Positions 8,130 through 17,553 of a stretch of DNA of 63,176 nucleotides are shown one piece after another. The notes under the pieces were generated by a model. It had not been told where the DNA came from and ran no database searches. It saw only the letters and a list, made by a program, of their open reading frames with translations. Source of the stretch: Microcaldota archaeon (GTDB lineage: Archaea > Micrarchaeota > Micrarchaeia > Anstonellales > Anstonellaceae); NCBI GenBank assembly GCA_026396415.1, contig JAPLWX010000004.1, positions 1-63,176 on the forward strand, written 5' to 3'. Both the position numbers and the translations under genes were made by a program. Positions within the stretch are counted from its first letter, which is position 1. Each line of letters starts with the position of its first letter.

Positions 8130-8295
8130 TCACCATTTAAAAATATGGAAAAGGAGCTTTTTACAGGTTTAGGAATAGTCCATAAACCTTTATACAATTT
8201 TATGTATTTCTCCTCGAAGAACCAAAGAGGCTTCCTCTTACTTCGATATTATCTCGATAAAAAACAGACTTCTTACACCTTTTTGTTCGCTTTCG

Positions 8296-11037
8296 CTACC
8301 TGTATCTCAGGAAAGCCCCTATCCCATAAAAACTGCCAAGGAACTGCGCGCCCTCCGCGGTGTCGGGCGAGACCACGAAGATGTCGATGCCCTGCCTGTC
8401 TGCAAGTGAGATTAAATCGTCCACCAATGAGACTTCAGACTCCACCTTCACCGTGCCGCCGATTGCCTTTATTTTTTCTGCCAGGTCAAAGGGGGTTTTC
8501 GAGGTGACATACTGCGCCTCGAGAGTGGTGGTGTCCACAAGCTTTGCGCGCTTGTAGGCGACGCCTTCGGAAATCAGAAGCTCCTTTGCCTGCTTGGACT
8601 CGAGCGCTTTCCTTACTTCAGCCTCGCCGTATGTGGCAAGCCCGCCTGCCACCACTTCTTTTATGAACCTCTCGACAATCACGCGCTCGCGTATGGCCTG
8701 CTGCTCCGAGAGGATGTCGGTGGACTTTGCCATCACTTCCCGCACGCCGTATTCGTCTGTGTAGCCCGTGTCCACCACGCCCAGCACCTTTATCTGGTAG
8801 TTGAAAGGCGACATCTTGAAAAAATCGTCCTTTGCAGGCCCTGGCCCGCCGATTATCACGCCCTTCACGCTGTTGACAAAGTACTTGTCCATGTATTCGC
8901 CGATGCGCTTGTAGTAAAGCTCGATGGATTCCTCTATCAGCCGCTCGTACCTGCGCGCGCTGTTGTGCACGATGAAGCCGTTTGCCACGAAGTTGAATGC
9001 GTTTGGCACCGTCAAATCCACGTATTCGCGCTCGCCGGTGATTGGTATTTTTTCCGCCACGCGCGCAACCCCGATGTCGTTTGAGAGCCACTTTGCAAGC
9101 ACCTTTCGGGCAATCCCCTCTTTGCCAAGCGTGCGTGCGCGGGAAAGCAGCACGCCTTCGATATTCTTCCTGAATGCCGCCCGCCCGAGCGGTTTTTTGT
9201 TCCTGAAGAAATTGCTTGCCGCGTGGAAGTCGCTTGTGGAAAGCCCGAGCGAACGGGCAAATGCAAACACTTCCCTGCCGTCAACCGGCACCTGCTCCAC
9301 AAACTGCATCTTCACTTCCCTGTGCATGATATCCTGCAAAGCATCCGACTTGTCTTTCCTTGAAAAGCCTATTTCCGATGAAAAGATGGCCAATGAGGCG
9401 GAATCTGAAATGCTTGTGCACCACTGCGGGTTGCCAGCCACCGTCTTTTGCGAAAATGATGCGCGGATGCCGAAGCGCAGGAGAATGGACTGAACCTGGC
9501 GCATCATCTTTTCCGAGCGCATTGCGATTTCCACGCGCTTCCCGTGTAGGTAGCCCTCAGCATCGTAAAGCCCCGAGAGGAAGGCGGCCTGGACCTGGAG
9601 AGGGGAGCACTGTATCTGCACAGGCACGCATCTTTCGTCTGATGCCGCGAGGATTTGCGGCACTTCGCCTGCCACGAAATCCGCAAACTCCTTGCTGTAA
9701 ATGCGCAGTTCGTAATAGGGCTTCTTTGCAAACGAGCCTTTCTGCCCTGTCTTGTCCACCTTGCGGCAGACCGCAATTATCCCGACCGCGTCCAGCACCG
9801 CCCGGGAATATTTTTCAACCATCTGGTTGTAGCTTTCGTAAATTATTACCCTGTTCCCATCCAGCGTGCCGTCACCCGCTATTACTCCGAGAAGATAGGC
9901 AAGCCGCGGCGTGTAGGTGGCGGGAAGCTTAAGCGCAGGCGCTGCAAACTTCTTTTCGTCGAGCTTGAGGCCATAAAGTGCATACATCTGCCTGATCTTT
10001 CCAGCAGAAAGTGGAATTTCCCCCCGCTCCATCCTGCAGATTGCCATCTGCGTGATGCCGAGTTTTTTTGCCACTTTTGACTGCGGCCAGCCAAGCTCGC
10101 TTCTGCGGAAGCGCAGGCTTTCATATTCCCCCTCGTCAAGCGAAATTCTCGTTTCAGGCTTGTACCTGATTTCCACGTCTTTGCCATCGTGGTGGATTTT
10201 TTTGGCAACCAGCACCCTGTCGCCAATTTTCAGGTCTTTTGCATATGTTTCCCGCACGCCATTTTCCCCGATTGTGAAAAACCTGTGCCACGCCGTTGCA
10301 ACTATTTCCATTTTCGGCGCATGTGCCACTATTTTGTAGGCACTTTTGGAGCGAGTTTCAAACCGGTCTGAGCATTGCCAGTCGCCTATCGAAAATTCCG
10401 AGAGATCCGCTCCTTTCAGGTGCGAACCAGCGGCGACATCGCCCACTCTCGCAAGCGTGCCGTCTGACATCTGCACCATAGTATCGGGAGCAAGGCACTG
10501 CCCGCCTTTTCGTATTTTTGCATGCGCGGTGGAATTCAGGCGATGAAGTATGCGCGTGTTGGTGCCGCGAAGCTCGGCAAGCGTGCATTCGCGCCCGTCA
10601 AGGACTACGAGCCCGTATGAGTCCGTTACCTCCAATGTGCGCTCAAGGGGCTCCAGGAAAAAGCGCGAGTCGCATCGGTAAATCTGCACCATGATCGGCT
10701 CGGGAGGATAGATGGTGAAAAGCTCGATGACCACCTTTGCCGGGTTGTCAGATACATTGCCGCAGAAAATTGCAACTCCTGAGTGCGGAGCGACATTTCC
10801 GTAGCTTTTAAGATGATGCAAAATCCTCTCAAGCGCATCCACCACGTTCTTTCTCGTGCCTTTGCTTTTGATGTTGGTCGCCTGGCCTGCCTCGCCGCGC
10901 AGCTTGTTTGAGGTCTCATGTATTGCTTGCTCTGACGGAATGTACACTGAAATAAGCTCGGTGCCTGAGCCTTTCATTGCCTTGAGGTGCGCAAGCTGCT
11001 TTTTCAGCTCGTACTTGAGTTTTGTCTTTTCTTCCAT
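8296..11037 (-). CDS. prf1: archaeal peptide chain release factor aRF1 containing an intein
   Basis: N-extein ...IVSVYIPSE-like (ELISVYIPSEQ), TNIKSKGTRKNVVDAL, ending AHAKIRKGGQ; C-extein SARRYERLIEESIELYYKRIGEYMD...VIIGGPGPAKDDFF. Confidence 0.93.
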   Translation of the reverse strand: MEEKTKLKYELKKQLAHLKAMKGSGTELISVYIPSEQAIHETSNKLRGEAGQATNIKSKGTRKNVVDALERILHHLKSYGNVAPHSGVAIFCGNVSDNPAKVVIELFTIYPPEPIMVQIYRCDSRFFLEPLERTLEVTDSYGLVVLDGRECTLAELRGTNTRILHRLNSTAHAKIRKGGQCLAPDTMVQMSDGTLARVGDVAAGSHLKGADLSEFSIGDWQCSDRFETRSKSAYKIVAHAPKMEIVATAWHRFFTIGENGVRETYAKDLKIGDRVLVAKKIHHDGKDVEIRYKPETRISLDEGEYESLRFRRSELGWPQSKVAKKLGITQMAICRMERGEIPLSAGKIRQMYALYGLKLDEKKFAAPALKLPATYTPRLAYLLGVIAGDGTLDGNRVIIYESYNQMVEKYSRAVLDAVGIIAVCRKVDKTGQKGSFAKKPYYELRIYSKEFADFVAGEVPQILAASDERCVPVQIQCSPLQVQAAFLSGLYDAEGYLHGKRVEIAMRSEKMMRQVQSILLRFGIRASFSQKTVAGNPQWCTSISDSASLAIFSSEIGFSRKDKSDALQDIMHREVKMQFVEQVPVDGREVFAFARSLGLSTSDFHAASNFFRNKKPLGRAAFRKNIEGVLLSRARTLGKEGIARKVLAKWLSNDIGVARVAEKIPITGEREYVDLTVPNAFNFVANGFIVHNSARRYERLIEESIELYYKRIGEYMDKYFVNSVKGVIIGGPGPAKDDFFKMSPFNYQIKVLGVVDTGYTDEYGVREVMAKSTDILSEQQAIRERVIVERFIKEVVAGGLATYGEAEVRKALESKQAKELLISEGVAYKRAKLVDTTTLEAQYVTSKTPFDLAEKIKAIGGTVKVESEVSLVDDLISLADRQGIDIFVVSPDTAEGAQFLGSFYGIGAFLRYR
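8962..10497 (-). mobile_element. intein (512 aa) with LAGLIDADG endonuclease, inserted directly after aRF1 GGQ
   Basis: Starts CLAPDTMVQMSDGTLARVGDV, ends NFVANGFIVHN followed by Ser+1; DOD motifs LAYLLGVIAGDGTL and FLSGLYDAEGYL; extra HTH-like segment. Confidence 0.92.
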
Positions 11038-11115
11038 GAGAATGACCTTCAGGGATTAAGCTAGAATCGAGGGGGAATAAAAAAGGGGCTGGTTGGGAAA
11101 CGCGCCCCGGGCAGG

Positions 11116-12339
11116 CTATGCAAGGCGCTTGCCATCCTTGTCCATGGGCACGAGCGAGACTTCGAATTCCTTGATGAAATAGCCCATGAGCGGATCGTTC
11201 ATTATGCGCTCCTGCATCTTCTCGGCCTCCTTCAGGTCCCTGCCCATCACAATCCAGGTGCGAAGGCCCAGGTGCTTCACCCCGTAGAAAAAGCCGGCGT
11301 TCTTGTACGGGCCGAACGTCTTGAAGTAATCCGGGACGTTCATGCTCCCGATTGCAAACACCTGCCCGACGTGGTATTGGTCCATGCCGAGGTAGTATTT
11401 TACCGCCAGCGCACGCGCCTGCTGTATTTCGGAATGGTAGAACATCCCTAAGGACGGGTTTTGCTTCTGGGTGTGCGAGTCGTCCTGCACCTGCCCGCTC
11501 TTTCTGACCCTGTCGTACACGAGGTCGAGGAAGGTGTTCAGGTGGGTGTTGCCGTCCACCCTGTAGTATTCGTTCGTGTGGTAATTCTTCACGCCCGCCG
11601 TCATCGTTATCTTGAGGTTCTCGAAAGTCGGGTCGGAATCGAGCGACCCTCGCAGCACCTTTTTCTGCTCGTATGCATGGGTGCAGAGGTTCACTATGCT
11701 TTTCACCCAGTTGCCCGCGATTGTCCCGTTGTGGCCGTAAGCCTGCTTCATCAATTTCTCGACATCCTCCTCGGTCTCGATTCTAAGCTGGTGGCGCTTG
11801 CCCCGCAGGCCGTATTCGAGCACTGCCCGCTTGGAAAGCAGCATGCCCTCCATTTCCAGCGCGACTTCCTGCGCGTGGAGCATGCCGCAGTTGAACGGCG
11901 CGTCTTCCACTTCGATGTCATGGTAGCTCCTTGTAGAGTGGAGACGGCCCTTTTTCAGCATCACGTTGCCGTGCGCGGTCAGGTGCACGAAAATGTCGAT
12001 GGGAATCCCTGATTTGTAATACGGGAAATACTCGCGCATCTTGTCCTGGATGTGGGCCTTTATCTCGTCTATGATGCCCGGGGTCACAAAGGTGCCGGCG
12101 ACAGACATCCTCTGGAAGTCGACCAGCGTCCCCTCTTTCAGCTCCGCCTCGCGCTGCTCGTCGAGCGCGGTATAGAATGCTTCGGACACGTCCCTTGCGT
12201 CCGCGCAGCCCACCACTATGTGGAGCTCTATCTTCTTGATGTTGCCCGGGGGCTTTTTGATGCCGCCCTCGGCTTGCGCTGCGTTGTTTTCCATCAGCTC
12301 ACCTTTTTCCCAATCCGCCTGCCCACACAGATATGCCAT
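11116..12339 (-). CDS. conserved protein with CxDxR motif, beta-carbonic-anhydrase-like (paralog A)
   Basis: IELHIVVGCADARDVSEAF...SVAGTF...IDIFVHLTAHGN...YHDIEVEDAPFNCGM; paralogous to 19733..20992. Start could be 12294. Confidence 0.55.
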   Translation of the reverse strand: MAYLCGQADWEKGELMENNAAQAEGGIKKPPGNIKKIELHIVVGCADARDVSEAFYTALDEQREAELKEGTLVDFQRMSVAGTFVTPGIIDEIKAHIQDKMREYFPYYKSGIPIDIFVHLTAHGNVMLKKGRLHSTRSYHDIEVEDAPFNCGMLHAQEVALEMEGMLLSKRAVLEYGLRGKRHQLRIETEEDVEKLMKQAYGHNGTIAGNWVKSIVNLCTHAYEQKKVLRGSLDSDPTFENLKITMTAGVKNYHTNEYYRVDGNTHLNTFLDLVYDRVRKSGQVQDDSHTQKQNPSLGMFYHSEIQQARALAVKYYLGMDQYHVGQVFAIGSMNVPDYFKTFGPYKNAGFFYGVKHLGLRTWIVMGRDLKEAEKMQERIMNDPLMGYFIKEFEVSLVPMDKDGKRLA

Positions 12340-12395
12340 TTATCCCTGAAAAGGATTAAAAATGAAGCGCGCACCAGTCCATCAGCATGGCACCA

Positions 12396-12403
12396 TTTAT
12401 ATA
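12396..12403 (+). promoter_or_regulatory. candidate archaeal TATA box for the Ehr/Hyf-like operon
   Basis: accatTTTATATAgttt upstream of start at 12456. Confidence 0.45.
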
Positions 12404-12455
12404 GTTTTCTTTAATGATGTTAATCACTCAAACCTTAGAACATACGGTGGCGAAT

Positions 12456-14435
12456 ATGACATTGGAAATTATTTCCTTAAATGCGCTGCCAATTTCCATC
12501 GCTTTTTTCCTGTTCGGTGCGCTCCTGCCGCTCGCCTTTTCAGCAAAACCCAAGTTAAGCTCGAAGCTTGGCTTTGGCTTTGCGATATTGGGCAGCCTCT
12601 TCGCACTGGCGGCAGGGGTCATGGCCATTTTAGGGGCAGGCACAGGGGCCTTCACCCTGGCATCGTTTGAATATGTCGGCTCGCTCTCGATAAGCATGGA
12701 CGCGCTCTCGGGATTTTTCGTCTCTTTCATCGCCTTTGTCGGCATTGCAGTTTCCATCTACTCGCTGAGCTACACCGCGGAGTATATCAAGAAAGGATAC
12801 AGCATTGCGCGCTTCGGATTTTTCTATAACATTTTTCTCCTGTCCATGATCCTGGTGGTATCTGCGCAAAATGCGCTCCTCTTCCTAATCATCTGGGAAA
12901 TCATGGCGATAAGCTCATACTTCCTGGTGACTTATGAGCACAAGGAGGAAAGCGTGCAGTCTGCCGGTTTTATCTATCTTCTTATTGCCCACATAGGCGC
13001 TGCTGCACTGGCAGTCATGTTCCTGGCGCTAGCGTCAGGGTCAGGCTCCATGGACTTTGCCTCGTTCCACCAGGCATCCTATCCGCCCTTCCTTGCAAGC
13101 GCAATTTTCATGCTTGCGCTTTTCGGGTTTGGCTCCAAGTGCGGAATAATCCCGCTGCATGTCTGGCTGCCCCTCGCGCATCCGCAGGCGCCAAGCAACA
13201 TTTCGGCACTGATGTCCGGGGTGATGCTCAAGACCGCCATATACGGGCTTGTGCGCGTCCTTTTTGATTTCCTGGGCGTTGCCAATGGCGCCGAGCTTTG
13301 GTGGGGCTTGCTGATTCTTGCGCTTGGGATGATTTCCTCAATATTCGGAGTGCTTTACTCCCTCCTGGAGCACGACATCAAGCGGTTGCTTGCGTACCAC
13401 AGCATAGAGAACATAGGGATCATATTCATCGGCATTGGCGCCGCGTTGCTTTTCTCATGGGCGCACCAGCCGGCACTTGCCGCGCTTGCGCTTTTTGCAG
13501 CGCTTTACCATACCCTTAACCATGCGCTTTTCAAGAGCCTGCTATTCCTGGGGGCAGGAAGCATCATCCACGCAACGCATGAGAGGAACATAGATGAGAT
13601 GGGGGGCCTTGCCAAATACATGCCATTCACGGCAGTGTTGTTTTTCCTGGGCGCGGCATCCATTGCGGCGATTCCGCCGTTAAACGGGTTCGCAAGCGAA
13701 GTGCTGACTTTCCAGGCGCTCCTCGCTGGCATTGAGCCAGGGGTGCAAACTTTCAATTTCACCTCGCTCGTGCTCGCAATTGCCGTTCTTGCCCTTGCCC
13801 TGACAAGCGCGCTGGCGGTAGGCGCATTCGTCAAGGCATTCGGGATACCGTTCCTCGGGCAACCACGCTCAAAACACGCCGAACACCCTCACGAGGCGCC
13901 CAAAACCATGCTCCTGGGCATGGCACTTCTCGCAGTTGGCTGCATCGCGGCGGGAATCTTCCCATCGCTTCTCGCGCAGGCGTCATCAGGCATGCTGGAA
14001 AGCCTGCATTTCGCCGGGGCGTCAAACGCCATTGTCCCATCAGCTGAGGCGCTGCCCAATGCCGTGGTCCTGCTCTTGCTCCTGGCAGGCTCGGCCCTGA
14101 TTATCTGGCTCCTAACGCTTTCCTCAAAGAAAAAGCACAACCATGTTGGCGAGACATGGGGATGCGGCTTCCCAAACGGCACGCCGCACATGCAGTATTC
14201 CGCAGCGGGATTTGCCATGCCGGTCACCAAGGCGCTTGACGCGTGGCTTAACCCGCTGGAAAGCGCATCTGCTTACGGCCCTGCCCTGTTTGACAAGTAT
14301 ATATACGCCCCGATTTCGAATGCATTCCAGTTCGTTGCGCCGCACTCGGCGATATTCAATACAGGCAGGCTGAATGATTACCTGATGTACCTGATATTGA
14401 CGCTTGCCATAGTATTGGCATATGCAATTTTGTGA
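12456..14435 (+). CDS. HyfB/NuoL-type proton-conducting membrane subunit
   Basis: MTLEIISLNALPISIAFFLFGALLPLAFS...GFGSKCGIIPLHVWLPLAHPQAPSNISALMSGVMLKTAIYG...HDIKRLLAYHSIENIGII; the tracked ORF begins at 12414. Confidence 0.9.
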   Translation: MTLEIISLNALPISIAFFLFGALLPLAFSAKPKLSSKLGFGFAILGSLFALAAGVMAILGAGTGAFTLASFEYVGSLSISMDALSGFFVSFIAFVGIAVSIYSLSYTAEYIKKGYSIARFGFFYNIFLLSMILVVSAQNALLFLIIWEIMAISSYFLVTYEHKEESVQSAGFIYLLIAHIGAAALAVMFLALASGSGSMDFASFHQASYPPFLASAIFMLALFGFGSKCGIIPLHVWLPLAHPQAPSNISALMSGVMLKTAIYGLVRVLFDFLGVANGAELWWGLLILALGMISSIFGVLYSLLEHDIKRLLAYHSIENIGIIFIGIGAALLFSWAHQPALAALALFAALYHTLNHALFKSLLFLGAGSIIHATHERNIDEMGGLAKYMPFTAVLFFLGAASIAAIPPLNGFASEVLTFQALLAGIEPGVQTFNFTSLVLAIAVLALALTSALAVGAFVKAFGIPFLGQPRSKHAEHPHEAPKTMLLGMALLAVGCIAAGIFPSLLAQASSGMLESLHFAGASNAIVPSAEALPNAVVLLLLLAGSALIIWLLTLSSKKKHNHVGETWGCGFPNGTPHMQYSAAGFAMPVTKALDAWLNPLESASAYGPALFDKYIYAPISNAFQFVAPHSAIFNTGRLNDYLMYLILTLAIVLAYAIL

Positions 14436-16081
14436 TTGATATGCTTGAAATTCTTTTCACCCTTATCCTGGCAATAGCGCAGGTTGCATTCGTTCTCTTG
14501 GCAGCCCCGCTTTTGATCGGCATCATGCGCAAGGTCAAGGCGCGCTTCCAGGGGAGGGTTGGAAGCCCCCTCATCCAGCCGTACATTGACCTTCAGAAGC
14601 TGTTCTCCAAAGGCACCGCCAAAAGCGCAGTGACTTCGTTCATATTTGCAATCGCCCCGGTGGTTGGCTTCGTGTCGATCGCCATAGCCGCATTGATGCT
14701 TCCAATCCTCTCCTCATCGCCGTTATTGACCGGAGGCATCATCGTTTTCATTTATCTTTTTTCAATCGGCAGGTTCCTGACCGCGCTTTCGGGCCTCGAT
14801 GCCGGCAGCGCATTTGGAGGCATGGGCTCAAGCCGAGAGATGCTGTATTCCATTTTCATCGAGCCTGCGCTGTTTTGCATTATCCTTCTCATAGCCACAT
14901 CAGGCAGCTTAAGCATTGCCCCCCTCGCGCCAGACACGGCATCCTGGCAGGCCTCGATCTCCACCCCGGCCTACTGGCTCATCGCCATCGCATTGTTCAT
15001 AGCGATACTTGCCGAAACAGGAAGGCTTCCGTTCGACAATCCGGCAACGCATTTGGAACTGACCATGGTCCATGAAGCGATGATACTTGAAAATTCCGGG
15101 CCAAATCTTGCGCTTATAGAGTGGGCAAATGCAATCAAGATATTCCTGTTCTTCTCCCTTATGGGCATCCTTCTGATGCCAGGGGACATCCAAGCAAGCC
15201 TGCTCTGGCCGGCAATCCTCCTGGCGTTTTGCGTGGCGTTGGGAATATTTGTGGCGGCAGTCGAGAGCATCAGCGTCAAGGTGCGGCTGTTCAAGGTCTC
15301 CGAGCTTCTTATATTTTCCATCCTGCTTGCGCTCCTGGCATTCCTGACGCGCATCTTCGCTGTCAAGCCTGAGAGCGGGATGCAATCAGTCCTGGCGCTT
15401 GCCATGCTCCTCGCCGCAATCTATTCCATATTCAGCCTCACCTTCCGTGACCGCATCAAGCTTTACATAATACAGAGCATTTGCCTTGTCCTCATCCTTC
15501 TCCAAATTACCCTCATTGACGGCGCAGAAGGCATGAACTACCTGTTCCTGCTGACCATTGCCATCTTCAAGATTGCCGTCATCCCGTTTGTCCTGTACAA
15601 CAGCATGTCGTATGGCATGCAGCTCATGCCGCTGCAGTTTTATCTCCGGTTCGGGAAAGCCAGGAAAAAATTCAAATTGGACCTGGAAGCCGACCCTCTT
15701 TTCATGACCGCGCCAATGACGACTTCCCGCGCGCTTGTCTATGCAGGCGTCCTAGTCGCGCTGTCTTTCGCAGTCTCGTCGGTCCTGGGCGGCACCACAA
15801 TCATGCTGCCCATGGCAGTCTCGCTCATCCTCATCGGCATGCTCATCATCGCATCCAAGACCCACCTGCTCCTGCAGCTGCTTGGCTTCCTGATGATGGA
15901 AAACGGGGTCGTGCTCCTCCCATATGCCCTGCACATCAACATGCCATTCATTGGCGAATTGGTCACCCTGTTCGACCTGGTGATCCTGGTGAGGATCACA
16001 TTGCTCCTGTCATTCAAGATGAAGGAAACCCATGGCACGCTGGACACCAAGAAGCTCGTCGAACTGGTGGAAAAAAGGTGA
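14432..16081 (+). CDS. HyfC (NuoH-like) fused to a HyfE-like (NuoK-type) C-terminal domain
   Basis: N-terminal KARFQGRVGSPLIQPYIDLQKLFSK...AETGRLPFDNPATHLELTMVHEAMILE; C-terminal HyfE-like IAIFKIAVIPFVLYNSM...GFLMMENGVVLLPYAL. Confidence 0.88.
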   Translation: MIDMLEILFTLILAIAQVAFVLLAAPLLIGIMRKVKARFQGRVGSPLIQPYIDLQKLFSKGTAKSAVTSFIFAIAPVVGFVSIAIAALMLPILSSSPLLTGGIIVFIYLFSIGRFLTALSGLDAGSAFGGMGSSREMLYSIFIEPALFCIILLIATSGSLSIAPLAPDTASWQASISTPAYWLIAIALFIAILAETGRLPFDNPATHLELTMVHEAMILENSGPNLALIEWANAIKIFLFFSLMGILLMPGDIQASLLWPAILLAFCVALGIFVAAVESISVKVRLFKVSELLIFSILLALLAFLTRIFAVKPESGMQSVLALAMLLAAIYSIFSLTFRDRIKLYIIQSICLVLILLQITLIDGAEGMNYLFLLTIAIFKIAVIPFVLYNSMSYGMQLMPLQFYLRFGKARKKFKLDLEADPLFMTAPMTTSRALVYAGVLVALSFAVSSVLGGTTIMLPMAVSLILIGMLIIASKTHLLLQLLGFLMMENGVVLLPYALHINMPFIGELVTLFDLVILVRITLLLSFKMKETHGTLDTKKLVELVEKR

Positions 16082-16085
16082 AAAT

Positions 16086-17549
16086 ATGCTTGAACTTATC
16101 ATCCTCCCTCCGCTTATAGCCGGGGTTCTTGCATTTGTATTCCACCGCAGCCCGCGCCAGGTCGAAGCCATTGCAGTCGCCGGCGCAATCCTTGCAGCCT
16201 TCTTCGCATTGCTTTCGGTAAATGCCTTCCTCGGGCCGGAAGTCGGCTTCCGCGATTTCTATGGGGTATTCTATATGGATGCTGTCTCCGGGCTTTTCAC
16301 AGTGCTTACCGCAGTGGTCGCCTGCTTTATCTTCCTTTATTCAGTCGGCTACATCCGCCACGAAGTGAAGGAGAACATTGTGGAGAGGGACCAGATCGGG
16401 CTTTATTACGGGCTGCTCTCCTTCTTTTTGGCAGCCATGCTTGCCGCCACGCTGGCAACCCATCCGGTTGTGATGTGGGCCGCCATAGAGGCGACCACGC
16501 TGGCGTCGGTGTTCCTGATAAGCTTCTACCAGAACTCAAGCGCAATCGAAGCCGCCTGGAAATTCTTCATCATCAATTCGGTGGGAATCCTTCTGGCGCT
16601 TGCCGGCATACTGTTCCTTCTGTTTGCCCTTCTTCCGGCCGGCTCTACATCGGGCGGGGATTGGGACAGCCTTATGATAGTCAAGGAAGGGGCCAACCTG
16701 CTCTTCCTCAAAATAGCATTCGCATTCATCCTCGTCGGCTTCGGGACCAAGGTCGGCCTGGTCCCGCTCCACGTCTGGCTCCCAGATGCGCACAGCCAGG
16801 CGCCCACGCCGGTCAGCGCCATCCTCTCGGGCCTGCTGCTCAATATCGCATTCTATGGGATTGTGAGGACATACCAGGTCGTGGCGCCTTATGACTCCAT
16901 GGTCTCGTTTGCATCCGGCCTCCTAATCGGCTTTGGCCTCCTGTCGCTTGCCATTGGCTCGCTCCGCATCTATTTCCAGCACAACATCAAGCGCATGCTT
17001 GCGTATTCCAGCGTGGAAAACATGGGAATTGTCACGCTCGCATTTGGCCTGGGCGGCCCGCTCGGAATCGCCGCCGCCCTGTTCCACATGGTCAGCCATT
17101 CCCTTGCCAAGCCTTTGGCATTTTTTGGAAGCGGAATAATCGCATTTGCATTCAAGACCAAGGAAATGCCATTCATCCGGGGCGCGGCGCAAATCATTCC
17201 GCTGGTTGCCATCCCGTTTGTTTTCATTGCCGCGGGCCTGGCAGGCAGCCCACCGTTCGGAACCTTCCTCTCGGAATTAGGAGTGCTGGCAGTTTCCCTG
17301 TCAACCAGCCAGATGCTGATTGCCGCCCTATTCATAATTTTCACCACCATTGCATTCGCCAGCCTGCTCTACCGCGTTTCCGCCATGAGCTTTGGCTCCA
17401 CGCCGGAAGGCATATCCGCTTTTTCGCCTTCCCTCACCATGATGGTTTCATTTGTGGCATTGCTGGCACTCACGGTGTACATGGGCATACTGCCCCCTCC
17501 CCAATTCATGCATCTCTTGGAACTGGCAGTGCACGCTATCATAGGTTGA
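16086..17549 (+). CDS. HyfF/NuoN-M-type proton-conducting membrane subunit
   Basis: GLYYGLLSFFLAAMLAATLATHPVVMWAAIEATTLASVFLISFY...GFGTKVGLVPLHVWLPDAHSQAPTPVSAILSG. Confidence 0.9.
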   Translation: MLELIILPPLIAGVLAFVFHRSPRQVEAIAVAGAILAAFFALLSVNAFLGPEVGFRDFYGVFYMDAVSGLFTVLTAVVACFIFLYSVGYIRHEVKENIVERDQIGLYYGLLSFFLAAMLAATLATHPVVMWAAIEATTLASVFLISFYQNSSAIEAAWKFFIINSVGILLALAGILFLLFALLPAGSTSGGDWDSLMIVKEGANLLFLKIAFAFILVGFGTKVGLVPLHVWLPDAHSQAPTPVSAILSGLLLNIAFYGIVRTYQVVAPYDSMVSFASGLLIGFGLLSLAIGSLRIYFQHNIKRMLAYSSVENMGIVTLAFGLGGPLGIAAALFHMVSHSLAKPLAFFGSGIIAFAFKTKEMPFIRGAAQIIPLVAIPFVFIAAGLAGSPPFGTFLSELGVLAVSLSTSQMLIAALFIIFTTIAFASLLYRVSAMSFGSTPEGISAFSPSLTMMVSFVALLALTVYMGILPPPQFMHLLELAVHAIIG

Positions 17550-17553
17550 TGAT

